NCBI RefSeq assembly: GCF_007828955.1
Contig: NZ_VIVR01000001.1
Location: 4,960,001 to 5,024,000 of the forward strand
Source: Kitasatospora atroaurantiaca
Lineage (GTDB): Bacteria; Actinomycetota; Actinomycetes; Streptomycetales; Streptomycetaceae
DNA length: 64,000 nt
Direction: 5' to 3'
A program made the position numbers and the translations under genes. Under the pieces are notes generated by a model. That model saw only the letters and a list, made by a program, of their open reading frames with translations, was not told where the DNA came from and did no database searches. This document shows, one piece after another, positions 17,570 to 25,549 of the stretch (position 1 is its first letter; every line of letters starts with the position of its first letter).

Positions 17570-18484
17570 ATGGGAGCACAGCTTCGGGTCTACAAGCGCC
17601 GGATCCGCTCTGTCACCGCGACGAAGAAGATCACCAAGGCGATGGAGATGATCTCCGCGTCGCGCATCGTCAAGGCGCAGCGCGCGGTGGCCGCCTCCAC
17701 TCCGTACGCCGATGAGCTCACCCGGGCGGTGACGGCGGTGGCCACCCGGTCCAACGCCAAGCACCCGCTCACCACCGAGAAGCCCGGCGCCGACCGCGCC
17801 GCGGTCCTGCTGATCACGGCGGACCGTGGTCTGGCCGGCGGCTACTCGGCCAACGCCATCAAGCAGGCGACCGCGCTCACCGCGCAGCTGCGTGCCGAGG
17901 GCAAGGACGTGGTGACCTACATCGTCGGCCGTAAGGGCGTCTCGTACTACAACTTCCGTCACCTTGAGGTCACGGGGTCGTGGACGGGCTTCTCGGACAA
18001 GCCGACGTACGGTGACGCGAAGGCCGTGGCGAGCGACCTCATCGAGGCGTTCACCGCGGAGACCGGCGGGGTCGACGAGCTGCACCTGGTCTCCACCAAG
18101 TTCGAGTCCATGCTGACTCAGACCGCGGTGGACGCTCGGCTGCTGCCGCTGAAGCTGGACGAGGTCCAGCTCGGCGAGGAGTCGAAGACCAAGCACGAGA
18201 TCTTCCCGCTGTACGACTTCGAGCCGTCGGCGGAGGGCGTTCTCGACGCCCTGCTGCCGCGGTACGTCGAGAGCCGGATCTACAACGCGCTGCTGCAGTC
18301 GGCCGCCTCGGAGCACGCCGCACGCCGGCGCGCGATGAAGTCCGCGACCGACAACGCGGGAGAGCTCATCAAGTCGCTCACGCGGCTTGCCAACTCGGCC
18401 CGTCAGGCCGAGATCACCCAGGAAATCAGCGAGATCGTCGGCGGTGCCAACGCGCTCGCCGACGCTAGCCGCGGGAGCGAATGA
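17570..18484 (+). CDS. atpG: ATP synthase subunit gamma
   Basis: A 304-residue central rotor shaft of F1. The N-terminal coiled-coil helix (RVYKRRIRSVTATKKITKAMEMISASRI) and the C-terminal helix (ARRRAMKSATDNAGELI) that form the shaft are present, as is ITADRGLAGGYSANAIK. It is 32 bases after atpA and ends at the atpD start region (ATGA overlap if the first atpD ATG is used). Confidence 0.97.
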   Translation: MGAQLRVYKRRIRSVTATKKITKAMEMISASRIVKAQRAVAASTPYADELTRAVTAVATRSNAKHPLTTEKPGADRAAVLLITADRGLAGGYSANAIKQATALTAQLRAEGKDVVTYIVGRKGVSYYNFRHLEVTGSWTGFSDKPTYGDAKAVASDLIEAFTAETGGVDELHLVSTKFESMLTQTAVDARLLPLKLDEVQLGEESKTKHEIFPLYDFEPSAEGVLDALLPRYVESRIYNALLQSAASEHAARRRAMKSATDNAGELIKSLTRLANSARQAEITQEISEIVGGANALADASRGSE

Positions 18485-18486
18485 GA

Positions 18487-19932
18487 ATGACCACCACAGT
18501 TGAGCCGACCACGGCGACGGGCCGCGTCGCGCGGGTCATCGGCCCGGTCGTCGACGTGGAGTTCCCCGTCGACGCGATTCCCAACATGTTCAACGCCCTG
18601 CACGTCGAGGTCGAGGCGCCCGACGGCACCGGCAAGAAGACCCTGACCCTCGAGGTCGCGCAGCACCTCGCCGACGGCGTCGTGCGCGGCATCTCGATGC
18701 AGCCGACCGACGGCCTGGTCCGCGGCGCGGTCGTGACCGACACCGGTTCGGCCATCACCGTCCCGGTCGGCCAGATCACCAAGGGCAAGGTCTTCAACGC
18801 CCTCGGTGAGGTGCTGAACGTCGACAAGGCGGAGTTCGACTCCCAGGTCGAGGTCCGCTGGCCGATCCACCGCAAGGCCCCGGACTTCAAGGACCTCGAG
18901 TCCAAGACCGAGATGTTCGAGACCGGTATCAAGGTCATCGACCTTCTCACCCCGTACGTCACGGGTGGCAAGATCGGTCTGTTCGGTGGTGCCGGTGTCG
19001 GTAAGACCGTTCTCATCCAGGAGATGATCTACCGCGTCGCCGAGAACTTCGGTGGTGTGTCGGTCTTCGCCGGTGTCGGTGAGCGCACCCGTGAGGGTAA
19101 CGACCTCATCCACGAGATGGTCGACTCGGGCGTTCTGGACAAGACCGCCCTGGTCTTCGGCCAGATGGACGAGCCGCCGGGCACCCGCCTGCGCGTCGCC
19201 CTGTCCGCTCTGACGATGGCGGAGTACTTCCGTGACGTCGAGCAGCAGGACGTTCTGCTCTTCATCGACAACATCTTCCGGTTCACCCAGGCCGGTTCCG
19301 AGGTGTCGACCCTGCTCGGCCGTATGCCCTCCGCGGTGGGTTACCAGCCGAACCTGGCCGACGAGATGGGCCTCCTGCAGGAGCGCATCACCTCGACCCG
19401 CGGTCACTCGATCACCTCGATGCAGGCGATCTACGTCCCCGCGGACGACCTGACCGACCCGGCCCCGGCGACCACCTTCGCCCACCTCGACGCGACGACG
19501 GTTCTCTCCCGTCCGATCTCCGAGAAGGGCATCTACCCGGCCGTCGACCCGCTGGACTCCACGTCCCGCATCCTGGACCCGCGCTACATCGCGCAGGACC
19601 ACTACGACACGGCCATCCGGGTCAAGGGGATCCTGCAGAAGTACAAGGACCTCCAGGACATCATCGCGATCCTCGGCATCGACGAGCTCAGCGAGGACGA
19701 CAAGATCGTCGTCCACCGTGCCCGTCGCATCGAGCGCTTCCTCTCGCAGAACACCTACGTGGCGAAGCAGTTCACCGGCGTCGAGGGTTCGACCGTGCCG
19801 CTGTCCGAGACGATCGAGGCCTTCAACCGCATCGCGGACGGTAAGTACGACTCCGTCCCGGAGCAGGCCTTCTTCATGTGCGGTGGCATCGAGGACCTCG
19901 AGAAGAACGCCGCCGAGCTCGCCAAGAAGTAA
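18487..19932 (+). CDS. atpD: ATP synthase subunit beta
   Basis: A 481-residue catalytic subunit of F1. Walker A GGAGVGKTV and the catalytic Glu context GVGERTREGNDL are intact, and the DELSEED-type lever loop reads DELSEDD. ATG 18487 fits GGGAG at 18473-18477 better than ATG 18481, which would add two residues and overlap the atpG stop. A strong hairpin lies between this gene and atpC. Confidence 0.97.
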   Translation: MTTTVEPTTATGRVARVIGPVVDVEFPVDAIPNMFNALHVEVEAPDGTGKKTLTLEVAQHLADGVVRGISMQPTDGLVRGAVVTDTGSAITVPVGQITKGKVFNALGEVLNVDKAEFDSQVEVRWPIHRKAPDFKDLESKTEMFETGIKVIDLLTPYVTGGKIGLFGGAGVGKTVLIQEMIYRVAENFGGVSVFAGVGERTREGNDLIHEMVDSGVLDKTALVFGQMDEPPGTRLRVALSALTMAEYFRDVEQQDVLLFIDNIFRFTQAGSEVSTLLGRMPSAVGYQPNLADEMGLLQERITSTRGHSITSMQAIYVPADDLTDPAPATTFAHLDATTVLSRPISEKGIYPAVDPLDSTSRILDPRYIAQDHYDTAIRVKGILQKYKDLQDIIAILGIDELSEDDKIVVHRARRIERFLSQNTYVAKQFTGVEGSTVPLSETIEAFNRIADGKYDSVPEQAFFMCGGIEDLEKNAAELAKK

Positions 19933-19956
19933 TAAGGCCGGCTGATGGCTGACTGA

Positions 19957-19998
19957 CCGTGAGGGGTGGTCCCCGTCCCTGGGGGCCGCCCCTCACGG
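19957..19998 (+). terminator. Hairpin between atpD and atpC
   Basis: Stem CCGTGAGGGGTGGTCCCC with GGGGGCCGCCCCTCACGG, nearly perfect over 18 pairs, starting 25 bases after the atpD stop. It looks like a terminator although one operon gene still follows, so it may set the lower dose of epsilon. Confidence 0.7.
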
Positions 19999-20118
19999 CT
20001 CAATCGGCTGTGATCCCGGTCATCTCCGTGTCCTTCGTTTCATCTCGGGGGCACGGGCCCGTTATTCTTACCGCAACTGCCGAGTAATCCGGTGGTTGCA
20101 AGAGCCTAGGAGCCCACG

Positions 20119-20499
20119 TTGGCTGAGCTGCACGTCGAGCTGGTCGCAGCCGACCGCAAGGTGTGGTCCGGTGCGGCCACCATCGTTGTCGCCCGTACGG
20201 CCTCCGGTGACACCGGCATCATGCCGGGTCACACCCCGGTGCTGAGCGTGCTGGAGTCCGGCCCGGTCACCATCCGGACCACCGACGGTGGAACGGTCCT
20301 GGCGGCCGTGCACGGCGGTTTCATCTCCTTCGCCGACAACAAGCTGTCTCTGCTCGCGGAGATCGCCGAGCTGGCGGACGAGATCGACATCACCCGCGCC
20401 GAGCGGGCGCTGGAGCGGGCGCAGGCCGAGCTCGACGAGCACGCCGAGCGCCGCGCCGAGGTCCGTCTCTTCGCGGCACGCGGCCTCAAGGCCGCCTGA
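20119..20499 (+). CDS. atpC: ATP synthase subunit epsilon
   Basis: A 126-residue F1 subunit at the foot of the rotor that can inhibit ATP hydrolysis. The N-terminal beta-sandwich (AELHVELVAADRKVWSGAA, MPGHTPVLSVLESGPV) and the C-terminal helical hairpin (ERALERAQAELDEHAERRAEV) are present. It starts at TTG with AGGAG at 20108-20112. It is 186 bases after atpD, behind a terminator-like hairpin and a short AT-rich stretch, so it may have an extra promoter. Confidence 0.95.
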   Translation: MAELHVELVAADRKVWSGAATIVVARTASGDTGIMPGHTPVLSVLESGPVTIRTTDGGTVLAAVHGGFISFADNKLSLLAEIAELADEIDITRAERALERAQAELDEHAERRAEVRLFAARGLKAA

Positions 20500-20506
20500 G
20501 CACCAT

Positions 20507-20565
20507 GTCGGCCCGAGACCGGGCCGACCGACGGTCCCGGGGACGCGAGAGCGTGACCCCGGGAC
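20507..20565 (+). terminator. Double hairpin ending the atp operon
   Basis: Two stems in tandem: GTCGGCCCG-AGAC-CGGGCCGAC (20507-20528) and GTCCCGGGG with CCCCGGGAC (20534-20565). They begin 8 bases after the atpC stop. Confidence 0.65.
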
Positions 20566-20644
20566 TGTCGTATCAGTTGGTAGGACAGTGCGGTCGTTGA
20601 TACGACCGATCGGGGAACGCAGGTCAGCGAGGAGGTCGGTGAGC

Positions 20645-21145
20645 ATGGTCCTCGCCCTTGTGGTGTGTGCGGCGGTCGTGGCACTCGGAGTGGTGGGCCT
20701 GGTGGCCTTCGCGGTACGCAGGCGCGTGATCCAGCGCGTGGGCGGCACCTTCGACTGCAGCTACCGCCTCAAAATGCCCGCCGACGCCTCCACGCAGCCC
20801 GACCTCGACGAGAACGGCAAACCCACCTCCGCCCCGGTCCCCGTGACCGATGGCAAGGGGTGGGTTTTCGGTATCGGCCGCTACAGCGGTGACTCCATCG
20901 AGTGGTTCCGGGTCTTCTCCTACGCCCCGCGCCCCCGCAAGATCCTTCCCCGCCGGGAGATCGAGGTGCTCGGCCGCCGCTACCCCGAGGGCCAGGAGGA
21001 GCTCGCCCTGCTCTCGGGCTCGGTCGTGCTCCGATGCCTGCACAACGGCCGGCCGCTGGAGCTAGCGATGAGCGACGACGCGCTGACCGGCTTCCTCGCC
21101 TGGCTGGAGGCCGCCCCGCCCGGCCAGAGAGTCAACGTCGCGTAG
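20645..21145 (+). CDS. DUF2550 family membrane protein
   Basis: A 166-residue protein with one N-terminal membrane helix (about 1-20, MVLALVVCAAVVALGVVGLV), a basic stop (RRRVIQR) and a cytoplasmic globular domain starting GGTFDCSYRL. It matches the actinobacterial DUF2550 family that typically follows atpC. Function unknown. GAGGAGG at 20629-20635 is nine bases from ATG 20645; GTG 20639 is a second possibility. The last codons (RVNVA) and stop lie in a 20-base sequence that is repeated 61 bases further on. Confidence 0.88.
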   Translation: MVLALVVCAAVVALGVVGLVAFAVRRRVIQRVGGTFDCSYRLKMPADASTQPDLDENGKPTSAPVPVTDGKGWVFGIGRYSGDSIEWFRVFSYAPRPRKILPRREIEVLGRRYPEGQEELALLSGSVVLRCLHNGRPLELAMSDDALTGFLAWLEAAPPGQRVNVA

Positions 21146-21207
21146 CGACGGACTCTCGGATGGGGGTCCCCCGCCCGAAGGGTGGGGGAGAGTCGACGTC
21201 GCGTAGC
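21127..21207 (+). repeat. Direct repeat flanking a hairpin at the DUF2550 3' end
   Basis: GAGAGTCAACGTCGCGTAGC (21127-21146) and GAGAGTCGACGTCGCGTAGC (21188-21207) differ at one base. Between them lies a GGGGGTCCCCC...GGTGGGGGAG element, and GACTCTC (21151-21157) pairs with GAGAGTC (21188-21194). The first copy includes the stop codon of the gene. The hairpin may serve as its terminator. Confidence 0.8.
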
Positions 21208-21274
21208 CTTTGCCTCCCCCGGCGACGGGGTCGAGGCTGGTTACAGGGGGTCTCTGAGCCAAGGAGGCCGACTG

Positions 21275-21655
21275 ATGTTGTCGCAAGCCAGAGCCGACGC
21301 GTGCCTGCCCGCCACCGACATGAAGCGGGCCAAGGCCTGGTACCAGGAGAAGCTCGGCCTGACACCGAGCAAGGAGGACGAGGGCGGCGCCCAGTTCTCC
21401 CTCGCCGACGGGACGAGCCTCTACCTCTTCCCGACCGCCATCACCGAGCGCGGCGGTCACACCCAGGTGGGGCTCACGGTCACCGACCTCAAGGCCGAGA
21501 TCGCCGAGCTGCGCGCGCGGGGCGTCGTCTTCGAGGAGTACGACATGCCCGGGCTCAAGACCACCGACGGTGTCGTCGAGTGGCCCGACGGTAGCGGCGC
21601 GTGGTTCAAGGACAGCGAGGGCAACCTGCTGGGCCTCGTCCAGCCGTCCCGTTAA
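21275..21655 (+). CDS. VOC (glyoxalase/bleomycin-resistance fold) protein
   Basis: A 126-residue vicinal-oxygen-chelate protein with the two-module beta-alpha-beta pattern (ACLPATDMKRAKAWYQEKLGL, then VGLTVTDLKAEIAELRARGV). C-terminal WFKDSEGNLLGLVQ is the usual end, with its Glu a likely metal ligand. The substrate cannot be told from sequence, and several metal-ligand positions are not obvious, so it may not be an enzyme. AAGGAGG at 21261-21267 fixes ATG 21275. Confidence 0.85.
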   Translation: MLSQARADACLPATDMKRAKAWYQEKLGLTPSKEDEGGAQFSLADGTSLYLFPTAITERGGHTQVGLTVTDLKAEIAELRARGVVFEEYDMPGLKTTDGVVEWPDGSGAWFKDSEGNLLGLVQPSR

Positions 21656-21687
21656 CGCCCCCTAACCGACCCGCTAGGCTGCGGCTC

Positions 21688-22260
21688 ATGGTCAACCTCA
21701 CGCGCATCTACACCCGTACCGGCGACGACGGCACCACCGCGCTCGGTGACATGAGCCGCACGACCAAGACCGATCCCCGGCTGATCGCGTACGCGGACAC
21801 CAACGAGGCCAACGCCGCGATCGGGGTTGCCATCGCGGCGGGGGCGCTGTCCGAGGACGTCGTGGCCGTGCTGACGCGGATCCAGAACGACCTCTTCGAC
21901 GTCGGCGCGGACCTCGCCACCCCCGTGGTCGAGGAGCCGAAGTACCCGCCGCTGCGGGTCCTGCAGACCTACATCGACCGGCTGGAAACCGACTGCGACC
22001 ACTACCTGGAGCAGCTGGAGAAGCTTCGCAGCTTCATCCTCCCCGGCGGGACGCCCGGTGCGGCGTACCTGCACCTCGCGTGCACGGTGGTCCGGCGGGC
22101 CGAGCGCGCCACCTGGGCGGCGATCGAGGTGCACGGCGACTCCGTCAACCCGCTGACCGCCAAGTACCTCAACCGGCTCTCCGACCTGCTCTTCATCCTG
22201 GCGCGCGCGGCGAACAAGGAGCGCGGGGACGTGCTCTGGGTGCCGGGCGAGAACCGCTAG
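21688..22260 (+). CDS. Cob(I)alamin adenosyltransferase, PduO type
   Basis: A 190-residue ATP:corrinoid adenosyltransferase that makes adenosylcobalamin. N-terminal IYTRTGDDGTTALGD is the ATP-binding motif; ARAANKERGDVLW and CTVVRRAERATWAA are the conserved C-terminal elements, with Arg residues and the NRLSDLLFILAR helix. It would supply the cofactor of the mutase IcmA about 32 kb away. There is no ribosome binding site, but TAGGCT lies 7 bases before ATG 21688, so the gene may be transcribed leaderless. Confidence 0.93.
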   Translation: MVNLTRIYTRTGDDGTTALGDMSRTTKTDPRLIAYADTNEANAAIGVAIAAGALSEDVVAVLTRIQNDLFDVGADLATPVVEEPKYPPLRVLQTYIDRLETDCDHYLEQLEKLRSFILPGGTPGAAYLHLACTVVRRAERATWAAIEVHGDSVNPLTAKYLNRLSDLLFILARAANKERGDVLWVPGENR

Positions 22261-22272
22261 TACGGGGAACCC

Positions 22273-22374
22273 GGGGGCGCGGGGAACTGCGCGGTGGGGG
22301 TCCCCCGGCCGAAGGCTGGGGGAGGGAGGCTGCAGACCGTTGCCTTCCGATTTCGCGCAGTTCCCCGCGCCCCT
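22273..22374. repeat. Dispersed inverted repeat, copy 2, with nested second element
   Basis: Outer arms GGGGGCGCGGGGAACTGCGC and GCGCAGTTCCCCGCGCCCCT. The loop contains a GGGGGTCCCCC-GGCCGAAGGCTGGGGGAG element, also found near 21162 and, inverted, near 25030. It lies between two convergent genes and may act as a bidirectional terminator. Confidence 0.85.
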
Positions 22375-22412
22375 GTTGTGGCTGATCGGTTGCCTACCTA
22401 CTGGCGGAGCCC

Positions 22413-22946
22413 TTAGGGCTGCTTCTTGGGGAAGACCGTGTAGCTGGCCGCGATCACCAGGCTGATCCCGGTGACCAGGCCCATGGTGCCGTACCAGCGG
22501 GTGAGCCCCGCCGTCTGTGCGGCGTCCCCGACCAGGGCGGCCATGCCGGCGACCAGGCCTGCGGTGATCGCGGCGGCGAGGAGGGTCCGGGCGAAGATCC
22601 GCCACTCGTGGGCGGCCCTGGCCGCGCCGTACTTCGGGGGCTTCACCGGGGTGGGCCCGCCGGCGAAGCGGTGCGCGAAGTGGGCGTCCGCCCAGGTCAC
22701 CAGGTAGTGCCCGTACGCTGCCGAGAAGCCGACGTACGCGGCGGCCAGGCCGTGCGTCCAGCTCGCGGTGGTGCCGTGCCGCAGGTCCAGCACGGTCGCG
22801 CCGAGGACCACCAGGTCGATCAGCGGGAGCGCGAGGAGCAGAGCCGTGCTGACCCGGCGCCACCCGATCAGGTAGCGGGAGGCCAGCGCCAGGGCGAGCA
22901 CCACCCAGAAGCCGGCCTCTCCGGCGATGACGACGGACACGATCAC
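22413..22946 (-). CDS. Small polytopic membrane protein of unknown function
   Basis: A 177-residue protein with about five membrane helices (near 1-22, 32-52, 63-85, 118-140, 150-170) and a central soluble segment rich in Lys/Arg (FAGGPTPVKPPKYGAARAAHEW). It ends in KKQP. I do not recognise a specific family; it resembles conserved actinobacterial membrane proteins of unknown role. CGGAGGAG precedes ATG 22946. It is divergent from the sensor kinase at 23095, separated by 148 bases. Confidence 0.8.
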   Translation of the reverse strand: MIVSVVIAGEAGFWVVLALALASRYLIGWRRVSTALLLALPLIDLVVLGATVLDLRHGTTASWTHGLAAAYVGFSAAYGHYLVTWADAHFAHRFAGGPTPVKPPKYGAARAAHEWRIFARTLLAAAITAGLVAGMAALVGDAAQTAGLTRWYGTMGLVTGISLVIAASYTVFPKKQP

Positions 22947-23094
22947 GATGGGCTCCTCCGGTCAGGCTGCCTTCTCAGCCTGACCCGCCGGCCCGCCCGG
23001 GTACCTCGTCGCCCGAGCCGATTCCGGGGTGCGACCTTCGATGTAGCGGCCTCCTCCGCTGGGTACGCGCCAGGGCGGCCCACGGGGTGATGAG

Positions 23095-24294
23095 ATGGGG
23101 AGCGTGTTCAAGCTCAGCCTCACCCCGCGTCAGGAGGACCGCGCCATCGCCGCGGCCGGGCTGCTCGGCGGTCTGCTGCTGATCGCCTTCCGCGCGTACG
23201 ACAACTCCGGCGCGATCCCGCCATGGCTGGTGGTGCTGCCGCTGGCCGCCACCGCCGCGCTGGAGCTCTTCCGCCGTAGCCACCCGGTCTGGACGGTGAG
23301 CCTCGGCGGGCTGGTCTTCGCGGGGAGCGTCTTCGCGGGCTCGCTGATCGCCACCGTCCTGATGTACACCGACCTGCTCTACGCGGCCGTGCTGTACGGC
23401 AGCCCCCGGATGTCGCGGATCCTGCACCTCACCGGGATCGCTTCCACGATCGTGCTGAGCAGTCTGACCTTCCTGTACGGGACGGTCTCGGCGGCCCTCC
23501 TGGTGGCCGTGGTCTGCGCGCTGGTCTTCCTGGCCCCGGTCTGGACGGCCGACCTGCTGCGCGAGCACCGGGACAAGGCGGAGACCGAGCGGCTGCGGGC
23601 CGAACAGACCGCCCTGCTCGCCGAACTCGACCGGCGCGAGGCCGTGGTGGCCGAGCGGGCCCGGATGGCCCGGGAGCTGCACGACGTGGTCGCCAACCAC
23701 CTCTCCGCCATCGCCATCCACGCGACCGGCGCGCAGTCCCTGGCCCGCCGTCAGCAGCGCTCCCAGGAGGACCCGCTGATGGCGGCGATGGCGGTCATCC
23801 GGGAGAACAGCGTGCAGGGACTGGCCGAGATGCGCCGCATGATCGGCCTGCTGCGGGCCGGCGCCGAGGGCTCGTACGAGGCGCCCAAGCTGGACGCGCT
23901 GGACACCCTGCTGGCCCAGGCCGGAGCGGCGGGCCGGGAGACCGGGCTGGCCTTCGAGGCCGAGGAGGAGGGCGAACGCGGCGAGTTGTCCGCCCCGGTG
24001 GAGCTGGCGGCCTACCGGATCGTCCAGGAGTCCCTGACCAACGCACTCAAGCACGCGGCGCCCGGCACCGTACGGCTGCGCCTGGCCTTCCGGCCGGAGG
24101 AGGTCGAGATCGTGGCGGACAATCCGTACCGCCCGGGGGAGGCCCGGGTACTGCCCGGGGCACGGGCGGGCCTGGTCGGGATGGGGGAGCGGGCCGGGCT
24201 GCTGGGCGGCAGCTTCGAGGCCGGGCCGCACGACGGGCGATGGCGGGTCCGGGCGGTGCTGCCGCGCGAACCCCGGGCGGCGGAGGCGTCATGA
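23095..24294 (+). CDS. Two-component sensor histidine kinase (HisKA_3 type)
   Basis: A 399-residue NarL-type kinase. Four to five membrane helices (about 20-165) form the sensor with almost no extracellular domain, as in DesK-like kinases. The HisKA_3 phosphoacceptor is His196 in MARELHDVVANHLSAI, and the ATPase domain shows the N box (QESLTNALKHA) and a G box (LVGMGERAGLLGG). Its stop overlaps the regulator start (ATGA), so the two are coupled. The signal is unknown. ATG 23095 has no strong ribosome binding site nearby. Confidence 0.93.
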   Translation: MGSVFKLSLTPRQEDRAIAAAGLLGGLLLIAFRAYDNSGAIPPWLVVLPLAATAALELFRRSHPVWTVSLGGLVFAGSVFAGSLIATVLMYTDLLYAAVLYGSPRMSRILHLTGIASTIVLSSLTFLYGTVSAALLVAVVCALVFLAPVWTADLLREHRDKAETERLRAEQTALLAELDRREAVVAERARMARELHDVVANHLSAIAIHATGAQSLARRQQRSQEDPLMAAMAVIRENSVQGLAEMRRMIGLLRAGAEGSYEAPKLDALDTLLAQAGAAGRETGLAFEAEEEGERGELSAPVELAAYRIVQESLTNALKHAAPGTVRLRLAFRPEEVEIVADNPYRPGEARVLPGARAGLVGMGERAGLLGGSFEAGPHDGRWRVRAVLPREPRAAEAS

Positions 24295-24941
24295 CGATTC
24301 GGGTCCTGGTGGCGGAGGACCAGGCGGCCGTACGGGCCGCGCTGGTGATGATCCTGCGGGCCGAGCCCGGCCTGGAGGTGGTCGGCGAGGCGGCCGACGG
24401 CGAGCAGGCCGTACGGCTGGCGCTGGAGCTGCGGCCCGACGTGGTGCTGATGGATGTTCAGATGCCCCGGCTGGACGGTGTCTCGGCCACCCGCCAGGTG
24501 GTGGCCGCAGGGGCCGCCCAGGTGCTGATGCTGACCACCTTCGACCTCGACGAGTACGTCTACGGCGCGCTGCGGGCGGGCGCGGCGGGCTTCCTGCTCA
24601 AGGACCTCGAAGCGGACACGCTCATCGAGGGCATCCGTACGGTCGCGCGCGGCGACGGCATGCTGGCGCCCTCGGTCACCCGTCGGCTGATCGGCACCTT
24701 CGCCAGGCCCGAGCGCCCGGACCAGCCACGGGCCCGCGAGGCGGTGGACGGCCTGACACCGCGTGAGCGGGAGGTGCTGGCCTGCCTGGGAGCGGGCCTC
24801 TCCAACGGGGAGATCGCCCGCCGGCTGGAGATGGCGGAGGCGACCACCAAGACCCACGTCAGCCGGATCCTGGCCAAGCTGGGCCTGCGCAGCCGCGTCC
24901 AGGCCGCCATCCTTGCCCAGGACTTGGGGCTCGCGCCCTAG
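24291..24941 (+). CDS. NarL/FixJ-family response regulator
   Basis: A 216-residue regulator with an N-terminal receiver (IRVLVAEDQAAVRAAL, phosphoacceptor Asp55 in VVLMDVQMPRLDG, Lys in FLLKDLE) and a C-terminal LuxR-type helix-turn-helix (LTPREREVLACLGAGLSNGEIARRL, then TTKTHVSRILAKLGLRSR). It is the partner of the kinase that overlaps its start. Targets are unknown; autoregulation or control of the divergent membrane protein would be the first guess. Confidence 0.95.
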   Translation: MTIRVLVAEDQAAVRAALVMILRAEPGLEVVGEAADGEQAVRLALELRPDVVLMDVQMPRLDGVSATRQVVAAGAAQVLMLTTFDLDEYVYGALRAGAAGFLLKDLEADTLIEGIRTVARGDGMLAPSVTRRLIGTFARPERPDQPRAREAVDGLTPREREVLACLGAGLSNGEIARRLEMAEATTKTHVSRILAKLGLRSRVQAAILAQDLGLAP

Positions 24942-24959
24942 CCAGCGCGGCGCGTTCCT

Positions 24960-25070
24960 CCAGGGGCGCGTGGGGCCACCTAACGGCGTGACCAGCCCTC
25001 TACGGAGGTGCATGGCCGGCAGCGCAGTTCTCCCCCAGCCTTCGGCCGGGAGGTGCCCCCAGCGCCCCTG
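24960..25070. repeat. Dispersed inverted repeat, copy 3 (degenerate, with nested element)
   Basis: CCAGGGGCGCGTGGGG at the left and GCGCAGTTCTCC...AGCGCCCCTGG at the right. The right arm is interrupted by an inverted copy of the CCCCCAGCCTTCGGCCGGGAG element. It fills the gap between the convergent response regulator and the small membrane protein gene. Confidence 0.7.
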
Positions 25071-25094
25071 GGAGTTGCCCGGTTGCGGTCCGCT

Positions 25095-25400
25095 CTAGGA
25101 CTGCCGCAGTGCCTCGCGGGCGGCCTGCTCGTCGGCGGGCCAGACCATCAGGCGCAGGCCCTCGCTGGTGGACACCAGGGTGTGGCGCAGCCCGGCGGCG
25201 GTGAGCAGTGCGGCCAGCCGCTCGGCCTCGGCGGCGTCGGCCGGGGCGGCCACCGGGACCAGCAGGCCGTACTCCTGCGGCGCGCCCGTCCGCGGTGGGC
25301 GGGCGACCAGCGACTTGCCGGTGCCGTACGTCCAGCGCAGCAGCAGGATCAGCACGCCCAGGACCGCGAGCGAGATCAGCATCGTCCCCAGTGCGCGCAC
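25095..25400 (-). CDS. Small single-pass membrane protein of unknown function
   Basis: A 101-residue protein: an N-terminal membrane helix (about 5-23, GTMLISLAVLGVLILLLRW) then a soluble domain, LLVPVAAPADAAEAERLAALLTAAGLRHTLVSTSEGLRLMVWPADEQAAREAL, that looks like a beta-alpha-beta module similar to DUF2007-like putative signal-transducing domains. The function is unknown. GTG 25400 follows GAGGTGATCC. It is transcribed towards the response regulator and divergently from the dehydrogenase gene. Confidence 0.75.
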   Translation of the reverse strand: MRALGTMLISLAVLGVLILLLRWTYGTGKSLVARPPRTGAPQEYGLLVPVAAPADAAEAERLAALLTAAGLRHTLVSTSEGLRLMVWPADEQAAREALRQS

Positions 25401-25549
25401 GGATCACCTCTCTTGGGCGCAGATCACACCGGCCAATCTCACCACGGAGCGTTCCGGGGCATTAGAGTCCGGGCCGTGAGCGGCGCGGCTCCGGGGGAGG
25501 CGATCCCTGTCCTGAGCCGCCTTCAGGACGGGACTCGGGAGACTAAGCC

